Assembly: GCA_009778965.1 (NCBI GenBank)
Contig: WRFE01000004.1
Coordinates: 1-54,835 of the forward strand
Length of the DNA: 54,835 bases
Source of the DNA: Candidatus Endomicrobium labiotermitis
GTDB taxonomy: Bacteria > Elusimicrobiota > Endomicrobiia > Endomicrobiales > Endomicrobiaceae
Reading direction: 5' to 3'
Positions 25,999 through 36,184 of this stretch are shown piece after piece. The notes under the pieces are model-generated. The model ran no database searches. It was not told where the DNA came from and saw nothing but the letters and a program-made list of their open reading frames with translations. The position numbers were made by a program, and so were the translations under genes. Position 1 is the first letter of the stretch. Every line of letters begins with the position of its first letter.

Positions 25999-26562
25999 AT
26001 GAAGAAGTTAGCATTAGCAGCATTGGCGACAGTTTTTATGGCAGGCACGGCGTTTGCGGCAGAAGGCGACAGTTTTATACATATTAGAGCCGGAGTGGAT
26101 CCTATCGGAACTCTTGAAGTAGGTTCGCAATCTGGAGATATGAAACTTGGAATTACTTTGTCAGGCGAGTATTTGCGTCAGGTAAACGATATTTTCAGTT
26201 TTGGCGTCGGAGCCGAATACTTGATCGGCAGAGAAATTGATAATAGTAATAACAATACGAAGTTATCCTATCTTCCTATCTATGTAACCGTAAAAGCAAA
26301 TCCTATTTTTACCCTTAAAGAAGTATTTGTTAAAGCCAATCTGGGATACAATATTCTTTTCGGCGTTACTGATTTAAGCAGTTCGGTGGACACAAAAGGC
26401 GGTTTATACTATGGTCTTGCGGCAGGATATGAGTTTCCTTCCGGTTTGACTCTCGACGTATCTTACGGAGTTTACGAAACAGGACTCAAGTATGGCCCTA
26501 TAACGGTTGATTATTCTTACAGCAAAGTAGGTATTAATCTAGGGTATAAATTCAAAGTATAA
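25999..26562 (+). CDS. Small outer-membrane barrel protein, paralogue A
   Basis: 187 residues. The signal peptide MKKLALAALATVFMAGTAFA is followed by a barrel with strands such as FSFGVGAEYLIGREID, LSYLPIYVTVKANPI and YYGLAAGYEFPSGLTLDVSYG, ending VGINLGYKFKV. It aligns along its full length with the gene at 26710 (shared KANPI..KEVF.KAN.GY and GGLYY...GYEFP blocks), so the two are tandem duplicates. GGGGGA precedes the ATG and a terminator follows. It may be a pore or an adhesive barrel; no ligand can be named. Confidence 0.78.
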   Translation: MKKLALAALATVFMAGTAFAAEGDSFIHIRAGVDPIGTLEVGSQSGDMKLGITLSGEYLRQVNDIFSFGVGAEYLIGREIDNSNNNTKLSYLPIYVTVKANPIFTLKEVFVKANLGYNILFGVTDLSSSVDTKGGLYYGLAAGYEFPSGLTLDVSYGVYETGLKYGPITVDYSYSKVGINLGYKFKV

Positions 26563-26577
26563 ATTTTTGAAATATTA

Positions 26578-26618
26578 AAAAGGGTTGCGGAGGCAAATTT
26601 TCCGCAACCCTTTTTTCT
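26578..26618 (+). terminator. Rho-independent terminator after paralogue A
   Basis: GGGTTGCGGA pairs with TCCGCAACCC across a 9-base loop, followed by a T-tract. It is placed 15 bases after the stop. Confidence 0.9.
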
Positions 26619-26630
26619 TTTGTCGTCTTT

Positions 26631-26678
26631 GCTGCATTTGACAAGAAAATCTTTTTTAGATTAAATAATAAATGCAGC
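26631..26678 (+). promoter_or_regulatory. Promoter of paralogue B with flanking inverted repeat
   Basis: TTGACA (26638-26643), a 17-base spacer and TTAAAT (26661-26666). The promoter is bracketed by GCTGCATTT (26631-26639) and AAATGCAGC (26670-26678), a perfect 9-bp inverted repeat covering the -35 edge and the start region. This symmetry suggests a regulator site or DNA-looping operator. Confidence 0.5.
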
Positions 26679-26709
26679 AGGAAGTTAAATAAATAAAAAG
26701 GGGAAGCAG

Positions 26710-27276
26710 ATGAAAAAGTTAGTATTAGCAGTATTGGCTGCAGTTTTTATGGCAGGCGCAGCGTTTGCGGCAGAAAGCGACAGTTTTATCAATTTTAAGG
26801 TAGGTCTTGATGTAATGGGAAACACTAAAAGTGATATGCCGGGAGATGACGAGAATACAAAGATGGGTTTTTCAGTAGCTGCGGAATATTTGTTTGCAGC
26901 AAATGACATTTTCTGTTTTGGCGGCGGTCTGGAATATGTGCTGCCCAGAGAAATTGATAATGAATACGGTCAAAAAATTTCATTTCTTCCTGTTTATGTT
27001 ACAGTAAAAGCAAATCCTATTGAAACGGCAAAAGAAGTATTCTTTAAAGCGAATATAGGATATGTTGTTATGTTTGATGTTACTGATTTGCCTAGCAATT
27101 ATGATAAAAGCGGCGGTTTATATTATGCTATCGGAGCAGGATACGAATTTCCTGCCGGATTGGCTGTTGATCTGACATACGGTATTTATAATACTAAAAT
27201 CACTGCAGGCGGAAAGGATTATGACGGTTCTTACAGTAAAGTAGGTATTAATGTAGGATATAAATTCAAATTGTAG
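26710..27276 (+). CDS. Small outer-membrane barrel protein, paralogue B
   Basis: 188 residues, the tandem duplicate of the gene at 25999. The signal peptide MKKLVLAVLAAVFMAGAAFA is nearly identical to that of paralogue A, and the KANPI, GGLYYAIGAGYEFPAGL and SKVGINVGYKFKL segments are conserved, while loops differ (for example DMPGDDENTKMG near residue 42). Divergence concentrated in presumed surface loops suits a pair exposed to host or phage pressure (inference). It has its own promoter and terminator, unlike an operon arrangement. Confidence 0.78.
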   Translation: MKKLVLAVLAAVFMAGAAFAAESDSFINFKVGLDVMGNTKSDMPGDDENTKMGFSVAAEYLFAANDIFCFGGGLEYVLPREIDNEYGQKISFLPVYVTVKANPIETAKEVFFKANIGYVVMFDVTDLPSNYDKSGGLYYAIGAGYEFPAGLAVDLTYGIYNTKITAGGKDYDGSYSKVGINVGYKFKL

Positions 27277-27291
27277 TTTTTTGAAATATTT

Positions 27292-27333
27292 AAAAGACTT
27301 CGGAAGATTAATCTTTTTCCGAAGTCTTTTTTT
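27292..27333. terminator. Bidirectional terminator between paralogue B and autotransporter 2
   Basis: AAAAGACTTCGGAA pairs with TTCCGAAGTCTTTT around an 11-base loop, with T-tracts on both strands. It serves the convergent genes ending at 27276 and 27349. Confidence 0.9.
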
Positions 27334-27348
27334 GCCAGATCTATAGGT

Positions 27349-30300
27349 TTATTTTCCCAACATATACCTTATTCCTATATTTCCGTATATGTTTTGATAT
27401 CTTGACGCTGTGTAAAAATTACCGTTCGCAAACAGTTTCCAGTCTTGCGCTATAAATATTTCTCCGCCAAGACCTAAACCTAACTGTATCTTTCCTTCTT
27501 CTGTTCCTCTGCTCTTAAAACTTACGTTCGTTCCTTCAAATACGCTTTCTATTTCAGGCTCTTTACCCGTCATCAAATATTTTCCTTCTAATTTGCCGTA
27601 AATATTCCAATCTTTTTTGTCATACTCTATTCCTGCTCCCAATCTTGCGGCGCTTCTTATATACTTTCCGCCTTTTACATTCAAATTCACTGCCTCTGCT
27701 CCGCTTTCTTTAAACCCTTTATAATTTACATTTTGAAGTTCTAATCCAAAATACGGTTTAACGTTAGTATTTTCTTTTATCTCTACTCTCAAAGCTCCCT
27801 CTATATCCGCGCTTATCGTAAATGCGTCCACATCGCCTTTCGCTGTACTGTTTAGTAATGCTATACGTCTTTCAGTACTGAAGCTGTCAAAACTTCCCAA
27901 CAGCAATCCTTTCAATTCCCACTTTTCATCTATTGTATAGCCGCCGTATACACCCAAACCTTTTTTATTTCCTTTAGCGCTGTTGTCGCCTTGGCTTATA
28001 TTGTTGCCGATAAATCTCGCAAACACGCCCCAAAGTATTTCCTTGTCACCTATGTATCTGTCAAATCCTGCCATTAGTCCCCAGGAGTTGTCTTTGTAGT
28101 TGCTCGCGGAATTCTCATTTTCTTTAAATATTTCTACTCCGCCTTTTACCTGCGTCCAGATTCCGCTGTTAGTCACATCTTCTATCGCATGATTTTTTAT
28201 TTTGTCATATATTTCATTATTCGGACTATCTGCTGCGGCATTTCTTATTACGTTTGAATTAAAGTATCCTGAAACTTGCGACAAAGCCGCTTTCTGATTT
28301 GCTTCGCTCTCTAATATTAAATCTGTTATAATATCCGCCATTTCGTCGCTTAGCGTTGGAGTATCCGATAGTCTATCTAATGCGTTTGCTGCTTCTTTTT
28401 GGTTAAAGCTTAAGCCGTTTATATTTCTAAAAGTACTTAACCATTTTCCGTTTACTACCAATTGTGCTATATTCGCATTTTCCGGATTTGCCTGCACCGT
28501 GAAAGTCAGCTGTTCGTTTTGCAGACTTCCGTAATAACTGCTTGTACTGGAAAACATTCCTGTCAGCTGTGTTGATATTACTATGTCATACACCACATTA
28601 TCATATCTTCCTGCTCTGGATTTTATATCTAAATTTCCGCCGATTGTCGCGCTTCCTGCATATATTTTGTCATTGTTTCCGTTTGCCCATATATCTATTT
28701 TTGTGTTTGATGTGATTGAAAATTCCTCTACCGTTATGGTATTTACTGTTTCATTTTGCATATTTAATATATTGCCCGCAGGCAATACAATACTTGGGCC
28801 GGTAAATGTCGCGTTATCCAGAAATATGATGTCTCCGTCAGTTATGTTAAACACGGTGCTGTTTATTATTGTGTTTCCGCCAAATGTTAAACTTCCGGGT
28901 CCGGTTTTGTTTATTATTCCGCCTGAGTCTACATCAACTCTCATACCGTTTGGTAATATGATATTTCCATTTATAGCGTTAAAATTAAGATATCCGTTGT
29001 TGCTCAAGAATATATCATTCAAATCGTTGCCCGCATAGTTGTTTTTAAACAATATTGTTAAATCCGAGTTTGTCGTATTAAAATCTACAATACTTCCGTT
29101 GTTATGTATTGCTCCTCCGACCCATGCTGAATTATTTTCAAATTTTACCAGTTTTGCGCTAAATGTTATTGTGGAATAATTAGCGTAAATAGCACCTCCA
29201 TAACCATAGCTGGAAGCAGTATTGTTTAAGAAATTGATATTGCCTTGACTCACAAAGGAAAAATAAGAGTTGTAATAATCATAAATCGCTCCGCCATGTC
29301 CATAGTCAGAACCGGAAACAGTATTGTTGTTGAAATTAATATCTCCTGAACTCACAAAAGAATATGATGAGGAATAACTGCAAATAGCGCCGCCATAGAC
29401 AATAGATCCGCTGGATATGTTGTTTAAGAAATTAGTATCACCGTAACTTACAAATGAAAAAGAAGAATTGCTAAAACCGTAAATCGCGCCGCCTTCTCCG
29501 TAGGCAGTATTTTTTAAGAAATTAATATCACTGTAACTCACAAAAGAAAAAGAAGATTTATTATTGCCGTAAATCGCTCCGCCGTTACCAGAAAAAGTGT
29601 TATTGTTTGAGAAATTAATATTGCCGTGGCTGAGAAAGGAAAAATAGGAGCCGTTGCCGTCGTAAATCGCGCCGCCGGAGCCAGCGGTGTTGTTTACGAA
29701 GTCAATGTCTCTGAAACTCATAAAATAGAAATTAGAAAAAAAAGAGTTAATAGCGCCGCCGCCATAGGAAGCAGTGTTGTTTTTAAAATTAATACTGCCG
29801 AAACCATAACTGGCAAAGGAATATGTAGATGAACTGTCGTAAATCGCGCCGCCGGCATTGGCAGCAGTGTTGCTTGTGAAATTAATATTACCAAAACCGT
29901 AACTGACAAAGGAATACGCAGAGAAATAGCTATAAATGCTGCCGCCGGAGGCGTAAGCAGCGTTGTTGAAGAAAGCAATATCATCAAAGCTGGAACTGGC
30001 AAAAGAAAAATATGAACCTGAAGAAAAAATCGCTCCGCCAAATCCGCTTGTTCCGCTTGATATATTATTGCTAAACAGTATATTAGAACCGCTGAAGTTC
30101 CATGTTGAATTTTGGGCAGAATATATCGCTCCTCCGCTGCTTAGGGCTATGTTTCCGCCAAATATAGTTTCTCCGCTGAAACTCCATATTGAATATTGGG
30201 ACGAATATATAGCTCCGCCTATGCCGCTTGAGATATTATTAAAAAACAATGTTTGATTACTGTTAAAATTTATGTTTGGAATAGATTCGTTATTTGTATA

Positions 30301-31149
30301 CATTGAAGATATAGCTCCGCCATATCCGCCTGCTTTATTATCTGAAAATACAGCCGAATTCCCGTTAAATGTCATCGTAGAAAATACAAAGATCGCTCCG
30401 CCATAACCGGAACTGCCGGATGATATATTATTATTAAATGTTATATCAGGAGAAGTAAAAGTCATTTCGTTAAAACGATATATCCATATCGCGCCGCCGT
30501 TCACGGCTAAATTTGAATCAAATACTATATTATTTCCGGCAGCAAATGTCATTAAGCCGCTGTCAGCATATATTGCTCCGCCTGTATTACTTGAAAACAC
30601 TATATTATTGCCTGCAAAACTAATTATAGAGTTCATTGCATATATTCCGGCGCCAAGACCGTTGTTATAAACCGCATTATTTTTAAACAATACGTCATCA
30701 TTAAAATATATTTTTGCCGCGCTTGAATATATTACTCCGCCGTATGAATTGCTTACAGATGCTGATTTATTTGATTCAAATACTGCAGGCCCGTTAAATA
30801 TTATATGTGCGTTTGCCGCAGTTGATGCTATTACCCCGCCCCCATAAGGGTTTATATTGTTTCCGTTTTTTATCGTTATCCCGCCGTTAAAAGTTAAAGT
30901 TATACCCGGCTCGTATATGCTTAACAAATTGCCGTTGTTGCTCAAATCTATAGTATTGCCGTTACCTGTAATAGTCAGGCTTGACGGTATAACAGGGTTT
31001 GAGATATTCCAAGATTCTTTAGTTATGTCTCCGGTAAGTATTGCATTTATTCCTGTTGTTATGCTGGACTGAAACGCATCATAATCCGCAAATACATTGA
31101 CCGCTAAAACAGACATTACAAAGGAAACTGTCAACAATACTTTCTTCAT
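27349..31149 (-). CDS. Second Pmp-like autotransporter adhesin
   Basis: 1266 residues. The signal peptide (1-21) ends VNVFA. Residues about 70-700 are a beta-helix passenger built of roughly 20-30-residue units, each with NN(T/I)A..GGAIY followed by SSYSFVSYG.INF-type strands. Residues about 980-1266 form the autotransporter barrel (from WTQVKGGVEIF), ending RYMLGK rather than the usual aromatic residue. The GGAIY motif family matches that of the giant autotransporter at 7828, but the Thr-rich stalk is absent and the repeats are Phe/Ser/Asn-rich. GGGAG lies about 7 bases before the ATG. A 12-bp hairpin sits just upstream of that site. It is probably exported by type V secretion. Confidence 0.88.
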   Translation of the reverse strand: MKKVLLTVSFVMSVLAVNVFADYDAFQSSITTGINAILTGDITKESWNISNPVIPSSLTITGNGNTIDLSNNGNLLSIYEPGITLTFNGGITIKNGNNINPYGGGVIASTAANAHIIFNGPAVFESNKSASVSNSYGGVIYSSAAKIYFNDDVLFKNNAVYNNGLGAGIYAMNSIISFAGNNIVFSSNTGGAIYADSGLMTFAAGNNIVFDSNLAVNGGAIWIYRFNEMTFTSPDITFNNNISSGSSGYGGAIFVFSTMTFNGNSAVFSDNKAGGYGGAISSMYTNNESIPNINFNSNQTLFFNNISSGIGGAIYSSQYSIWSFSGETIFGGNIALSSGGAIYSAQNSTWNFSGSNILFSNNISSGTSGFGGAIFSSGSYFSFASSSFDDIAFFNNAAYASGGSIYSYFSAYSFVSYGFGNINFTSNTAANAGGAIYDSSSTYSFASYGFGSINFKNNTASYGGGAINSFFSNFYFMSFRDIDFVNNTAGSGGAIYDGNGSYFSFLSHGNINFSNNNTFSGNGGAIYGNNKSSFSFVSYSDINFLKNTAYGEGGAIYGFSNSSFSFVSYGDTNFLNNISSGSIVYGGAICSYSSSYSFVSSGDINFNNNTVSGSDYGHGGAIYDYYNSYFSFVSQGNINFLNNTASSYGYGGAIYANYSTITFSAKLVKFENNSAWVGGAIHNNGSIVDFNTTNSDLTILFKNNYAGNDLNDIFLSNNGYLNFNAINGNIILPNGMRVDVDSGGIINKTGPGSLTFGGNTIINSTVFNITDGDIIFLDNATFTGPSIVLPAGNILNMQNETVNTITVEEFSITSNTKIDIWANGNNDKIYAGSATIGGNLDIKSRAGRYDNVVYDIVISTQLTGMFSSTSSYYGSLQNEQLTFTVQANPENANIAQLVVNGKWLSTFRNINGLSFNQKEAANALDRLSDTPTLSDEMADIITDLILESEANQKAALSQVSGYFNSNVIRNAAADSPNNEIYDKIKNHAIEDVTNSGIWTQVKGGVEIFKENENSASNYKDNSWGLMAGFDRYIGDKEILWGVFARFIGNNISQGDNSAKGNKKGLGVYGGYTIDEKWELKGLLLGSFDSFSTERRIALLNSTAKGDVDAFTISADIEGALRVEIKENTNVKPYFGLELQNVNYKGFKESGAEAVNLNVKGGKYIRSAARLGAGIEYDKKDWNIYGKLEGKYLMTGKEPEIESVFEGTNVSFKSRGTEEGKIQLGLGLGGEIFIAQDWKLFANGNFYTASRYQNIYGNIGIRYMLGK

Positions 31150-31167
31150 ACTTTCTCCCTTAAATAG

Positions 31168-31206
31168 ATTGCAGGTTCCCGTATTAAGGCACTAGGAACC
31201 CGCAAT
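31168..31206 (-). repeat. 12-bp hairpin directly upstream of autotransporter 2 ribosome site
   Basis: On the minus strand ATTGCGGGTTCC pairs with GGAACCTGCAAT (one G-U) across 15 bases. The base of the stem is 18 bases from the start codon and about 6 bases before the ribosome binding site. The ATTGCGG outer stem matches the hairpins at 19717 and 37131. It has no U-tract, so it is a poor terminator for guaB; it may be a dispersed repeat used as a leader structure. Confidence 0.55.
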
Positions 31207-31233
31207 GATGATAGAATTTAAAATTCAATTATA

Positions 31234-32727
<1,494 letters not shown>

Positions 32728-32773
32728 TTAATTGCCCGATATTTCGCAAGGGTTTGAAGTATACAAAAATTAA

Positions 32774-32802
32774 ATTGTAGCTCCTGTCGTTTTTTTGTAT
32801 AA
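32774..32802 (+). promoter_or_regulatory. Sigma70-type promoter of the aromatic operon
   Basis: TTGTAG, a 17-base spacer and TATAAT. The -10 box covers the first codons of an in-frame ATG at 32795, so that ATG cannot be in the transcript. This supports the GTG start of pheA at 32849. Confidence 0.65.
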
Positions 32803-32848
32803 TAAAGACAGCCTTTTTAGAGGGGTTATTTTTTATTTGGAGATAATA

Positions 32849-33910
32849 GTGAAATCAAATTTACAGCAGACAAGAAAACAGATAGACAAAGTAGACAAAG
32901 AAATAGCGGTGCTTATAAACAAGCGTGCTAAACTTGCTCTTGAAGTCGGGAAAATAAAAGACGTTTCCGGTAAAGCGATTTATGTTCCGTCGCGCGAAAA
33001 AGAGGTCATGAAAAATGTTTCTTCCGTAAAAAGCATTTTAAGTCAGGAAGCGATAGAAGCAATTTATACGGAAATTATAGGCGTATGCAGAGATTTAGAA
33101 TCTCCCGTTAAAGTTGCTTTTTTGGGACCATGGGCGACATTTACGCATCAGGCTGCTATAAAAAAATTCGGTTCGGCGGGATTCTTTGTTCCGTGCGTTT
33201 TGCCGCAGGAAGTTCTTGCTGAAGTTGAAAGCGGCCGTGCGAATTTCGGCGTTATTCCGGTAGAAAATTCAAATGAAGGTTCTGTAAACGTTACACTTGA
33301 TTTGCTTGTTGATACGGAGCTTTCCATATGCAATGAGATAGGCTTGAAAATAGAGCAGTGTTTTTTGGCAAAAGATCCGAAAGCGACAATATTAAGAATT
33401 TATTCTCATCCTCATGCGCTGGCACAGTGCAGAAGCTGGCTTAGCAAGAATTATCCCGACGCTGAGCTTATTTCGGTTTCGTCAACAGCCGAAGCGGCGA
33501 AAAATGCGTCAAAAGAAAGTCACGCCGCAGCGATAGCATCGGAAGCCGCGTCGAAAATATACGATTTGAAAATTTTAAATAAAGGTATACAGGATAGCAA
33601 GCAGAATTTTACAAGATTTTTCGTAATAGGAAAAATTCAGACGCATCCTACGGGAAAAGATAAAACCAGTCTGGTTTTTATGGTAAAAGATAAAGTCGGA
33701 ATACTGCATCACATTTTGGGAATTTTTGAGAAGAATAAAATAAATCTTACAAAAATTGAGTCGCGTCCTACTAAGAAAAAGGCATGGGAGTATGTATTTT
33801 TTGTTGATTTGGAAGGACATATAGAAAATACAAATGTATTGAAAGCCTTTAAAGAACTTGAACAAAATTGCGTATTTGTAAAAGTTTTAGGGTCTTACCC
33901 AAGAAACTGA
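32849..33910 (+). CDS. pheA: Chorismate mutase / prephenate dehydratase (P-protein)
   Basis: 353 residues from the GTG at 32849, which has GGAG 6 bases upstream and lies downstream of the promoter. Residues about 1-85 form an AroQ chorismate mutase (RKQIDKVDKEIAVLINKRAKLALEVGKIK). Residues about 90-270 form prephenate dehydratase (VAFLGPWATFTHQAA, VPVENSNEGSV, and the catalytic TRF in QNFTRFFVIG). A C-terminal ACT domain (KTSLVFMVKDKVGILHHILGIF, IESRP) is the site of phenylalanine feedback inhibition in the family. It makes phenylpyruvate and heads the run pheA-hisC-aroF-tyrA-aroA. Confidence 0.95.
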   Translation: MKSNLQQTRKQIDKVDKEIAVLINKRAKLALEVGKIKDVSGKAIYVPSREKEVMKNVSSVKSILSQEAIEAIYTEIIGVCRDLESPVKVAFLGPWATFTHQAAIKKFGSAGFFVPCVLPQEVLAEVESGRANFGVIPVENSNEGSVNVTLDLLVDTELSICNEIGLKIEQCFLAKDPKATILRIYSHPHALAQCRSWLSKNYPDAELISVSSTAEAAKNASKESHAAAIASEAASKIYDLKILNKGIQDSKQNFTRFFVIGKIQTHPTGKDKTSLVFMVKDKVGILHHILGIFEKNKINLTKIESRPTKKKAWEYVFFVDLEGHIENTNVLKAFKELEQNCVFVKVLGSYPRN

Positions 33911-33926
33911 AACAATCGGAGAAAGT

Positions 33927-35045
33927 ATGATAAAAAAACTTGTAAGAGAAACTTGTCACGGATTTGAGCCGTATATAGCCGGAAAACCAATTGAAACCAT
34001 AAAAAGAGAACTTGGTTTGAAAACCGTTATAAAAATGGCGTCAAACGAAAATCCTTTAGGCGCGTCGGTTAAAGCAATGAAAGCGGTAAAAGAAAATATT
34101 GAAAAAATATTTTTTTATCCGGACTCAAATTCTTATTTATTAAAGCAGGCTTTGTCTAAACGATATAGACAGCCGGCGGGTAATATTTTTACCGCAGCCG
34201 GCGGAGACGAGATTATAGAACTTATCGCAAAAGTGTTCTTTAATCCCGAGGACGAAATTGTATATTCGAAACACTCTTTTATAAGATACGGTATGGCGGC
34301 AAAGCTGATGGGTTCTAAAGCGGTGGTTGTACCTATGAAAAAATGTTTCACCCACGATTTAAAAGAGATGATTAAAGCATGCGGGCCAAAAACAAAAGCG
34401 GTCTTTATAACAAATCCCAATAACCCTACGGGAACATATAATACGAAAGCGGAACTTGCGCAATTTTTGAAAAATCTTCCTGAAAATAAATTCGGCATGA
34501 AACCGATAGTAATTTTAGATGAAGCTTATTTTGAATACGCGAAACTCGAAAAAGATTATCCCGACGGATTAACGTTTTTAAAAGATAATCCGAATTTAAT
34601 AGTATTTAGGACTTTTTCGAAAATTTACGGGCTTGCCGGTTTAAGAGTAGGCTACGGTTTTTCAAGCGGAGCCATTGTGGACCATATAGAAAGGATAAGA
34701 CCTCCGTTTAACGTAAATATTTTGGCTCAGGCTGCCGCGGTCGCCGCGATTGACGATACCGCGCAGGTTATAAAAAGCCAGAAGCTTGTTAAAGCCGAAA
34801 AAAAGTTTTTGTATAAAGAATTTGCAAAACTTAAAGTTCCCTTTTTAAAGTCTGCGGGAAATTTTATTTTGTTTAACTGCGCTCCGCTTAAAGGAAAAGA
34901 ATTTTTTGTGAGTATGTTAAAAGAAGGAATAATTACAAGATCCATGGATGAATATGATTTGTGCGACTGGGTAAGAATGACTGTAGGATTGCATAAAGAA
35001 AATGTTTTGTTCATTAAAAAACTAAAAAAAATAATTAGAAGTTAG
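33927..35045 (+). CDS. HisC-family aminotransferase, probably aromatic
   Basis: 372 residues, a class I/II PLP aminotransferase of the histidinol-phosphate type. It has MASNENPLGAS near residue 38, NPNNPTGTY, DEAYFEYA, and FRTFSKIYGLAGLRVGYG with the PLP-binding Lys. HisC homologues inside aromatic gene clusters often transaminate phenylpyruvate and hydroxyphenylpyruvate, and no his genes are visible here, so that role is favoured. A true HisC function, or both, cannot be excluded. It starts 16 bases after pheA with GGAG upstream. Confidence 0.85.
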   Translation: MIKKLVRETCHGFEPYIAGKPIETIKRELGLKTVIKMASNENPLGASVKAMKAVKENIEKIFFYPDSNSYLLKQALSKRYRQPAGNIFTAAGGDEIIELIAKVFFNPEDEIVYSKHSFIRYGMAAKLMGSKAVVVPMKKCFTHDLKEMIKACGPKTKAVFITNPNNPTGTYNTKAELAQFLKNLPENKFGMKPIVILDEAYFEYAKLEKDYPDGLTFLKDNPNLIVFRTFSKIYGLAGLRVGYGFSSGAIVDHIERIRPPFNVNILAQAAAVAAIDDTAQVIKSQKLVKAEKKFLYKEFAKLKVPFLKSAGNFILFNCAPLKGKEFFVSMLKEGIITRSMDEYDLCDWVRMTVGLHKENVLFIKKLKKIIRS

Positions 35046-35124
35046 GAAGATAAGAAAATGAGATGTTGGGCAAAGGCTTTTGTAGTTGCTCATCTTCTCA
35101 ACTTCTCATCATCCCATCTTCTTA
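35043..35124. repeat. GAAGATGAGA-type short repeat between hisC and aroF
   Basis: A purine-rich left arm (GGAAGATAAGAAAATGAGATG) and a pyrimidine-rich right arm (CATCTTCTCAACTTCTCATC...) form an imperfect inverted repeat of GA(A)GATGAGA units inside an otherwise tight operon. No open frame of note is present. Confidence 0.5.
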
Positions 35125-35143
35125 AAAATTACGGAGAAAATTT

Positions 35144-36163
35144 ATGATAATAACACTCAGAAAAGGCGCAAAGAAAAAAGAAGTTGATATAGTTTTAAAT
35201 AAAATAAAAAAGCTCGGGTATAAGCCTCACGTATCTAAAGGTAAAGACGTGACCATTGTCGGTATGATAGGAGAATATGCCGAAAAATATAAAGATTCTT
35301 TTGAAGCAATGGATGCAGTTGAACATATAAGTGAAATTCAAAAACCGTATAAGCTTGCTTCAAGAGAATTTAAAAAAGAAAATACCGTAATTAAAATAAA
35401 CAGAAATATTGAAATCGGCGGCAAACAAATACATGTTATGGCCGGTCCGTGCGCTATAGAAAGCAAAGATATAATGTTCAATACCGCGAAAGCAATTAAA
35501 GCTGCAGGCGCGACTATTCTTCGCGGCGGAGCGTTTAAACCGAGAAGTTCTCCTTATGCTTTTCAAGGGCTTGGCGAAAAAGGTTTGAAATTGATTGAAG
35601 AGGCAGGCGAAAAATATCATATGCCTACGGTTAGCGAAGCCATGACTGTCGAGCAGGTAGATCTTTTATCAAAATATTGCGATATTGTTCAAATAGGCGC
35701 CAGAAATATACAAAATTATGATTTGCTTAAAGCCGCGGGAAAACAGCCAAAGCCTGTTTTATTAAAAAGAGGTATGGCTACTACTATAAAGGAACTTTTG
35801 CTTTCCGCGGAATATGTTCTTTCGCAGGGGAACTATAATGTTATGCTTTGTGAAAGAGGTATAAGAACATTTGAAGATTCCACAAGATTTACTTTGGATT
35901 TAAATGCGGTTCCCGTTCTTAAAAAGCTTACGCATTTGCCCGTGATTTTAGACCCGTCGCATGGAATCGGCATAAGAGAACATGTCGGTACAATGGCTAA
36001 AGCCTGTATTGCAGCCGGAGCTGACGGTCTTGTTTTAGAAGTTCATCCAAAACCTGAGGAAGCTCTTTCCGACGGACCTCAAAGTTTACTGCCTGAGCAG
36101 TTTGCTGCTCTTATGAAAGAGTTGGATCTGGTTGCAAAAGCTGTTGGCAGAGAACTGTTATAA
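35144..36163 (+). CDS. aroF: 3-deoxy-7-phosphoheptulonate (DAHP) synthase
   Basis: 339 residues, type I-beta DAHP synthase. It has an N-terminal ferredoxin-like regulatory domain of about 70 residues and a TIM-barrel with [52 protein letters not shown] and [14 protein letters not shown]. It condenses PEP and erythrose-4-phosphate, the entry to the shikimate pathway. The N-terminal domain is the usual feedback site for tyrosine in this group (family knowledge). GGAG lies 9 bases before the ATG. Confidence 0.94.
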   Translation: MIITLRKGAKKKEVDIVLNKIKKLGYKPHVSKGKDVTIVGMIGEYAEKYKDSFEAMDAVEHISEIQKPYKLASREFKKENTVIKINRNIEIGGKQIHVMAGPCAIESKDIMFNTAKAIKAAGATILRGGAFKPRSSPYAFQGLGEKGLKLIEEAGEKYHMPTVSEAMTVEQVDLLSKYCDIVQIGARNIQNYDLLKAAGKQPKPVLLKRGMATTIKELLLSAEYVLSQGNYNVMLCERGIRTFEDSTRFTLDLNAVPVLKKLTHLPVILDPSHGIGIREHVGTMAKACIAAGADGLVLEVHPKPEEALSDGPQSLLPEQFAALMKELDLVAKAVGRELL

Positions 36164-36184
36164 AGGCAGAGTGGAGTGTTTAGA

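Noticed and set aside
28583-29038. Plus-strand open frame inside the second autotransporter
   Set aside because: Hydrophobic by composition only; it lies wholly inside a continuous, well-motivated minus-strand gene.
32795-32848. Upstream ATG start for pheA
   Set aside because: The -10 box overlaps it, placing it before the transcription start. The GTG at 32849 has a good ribosome site.
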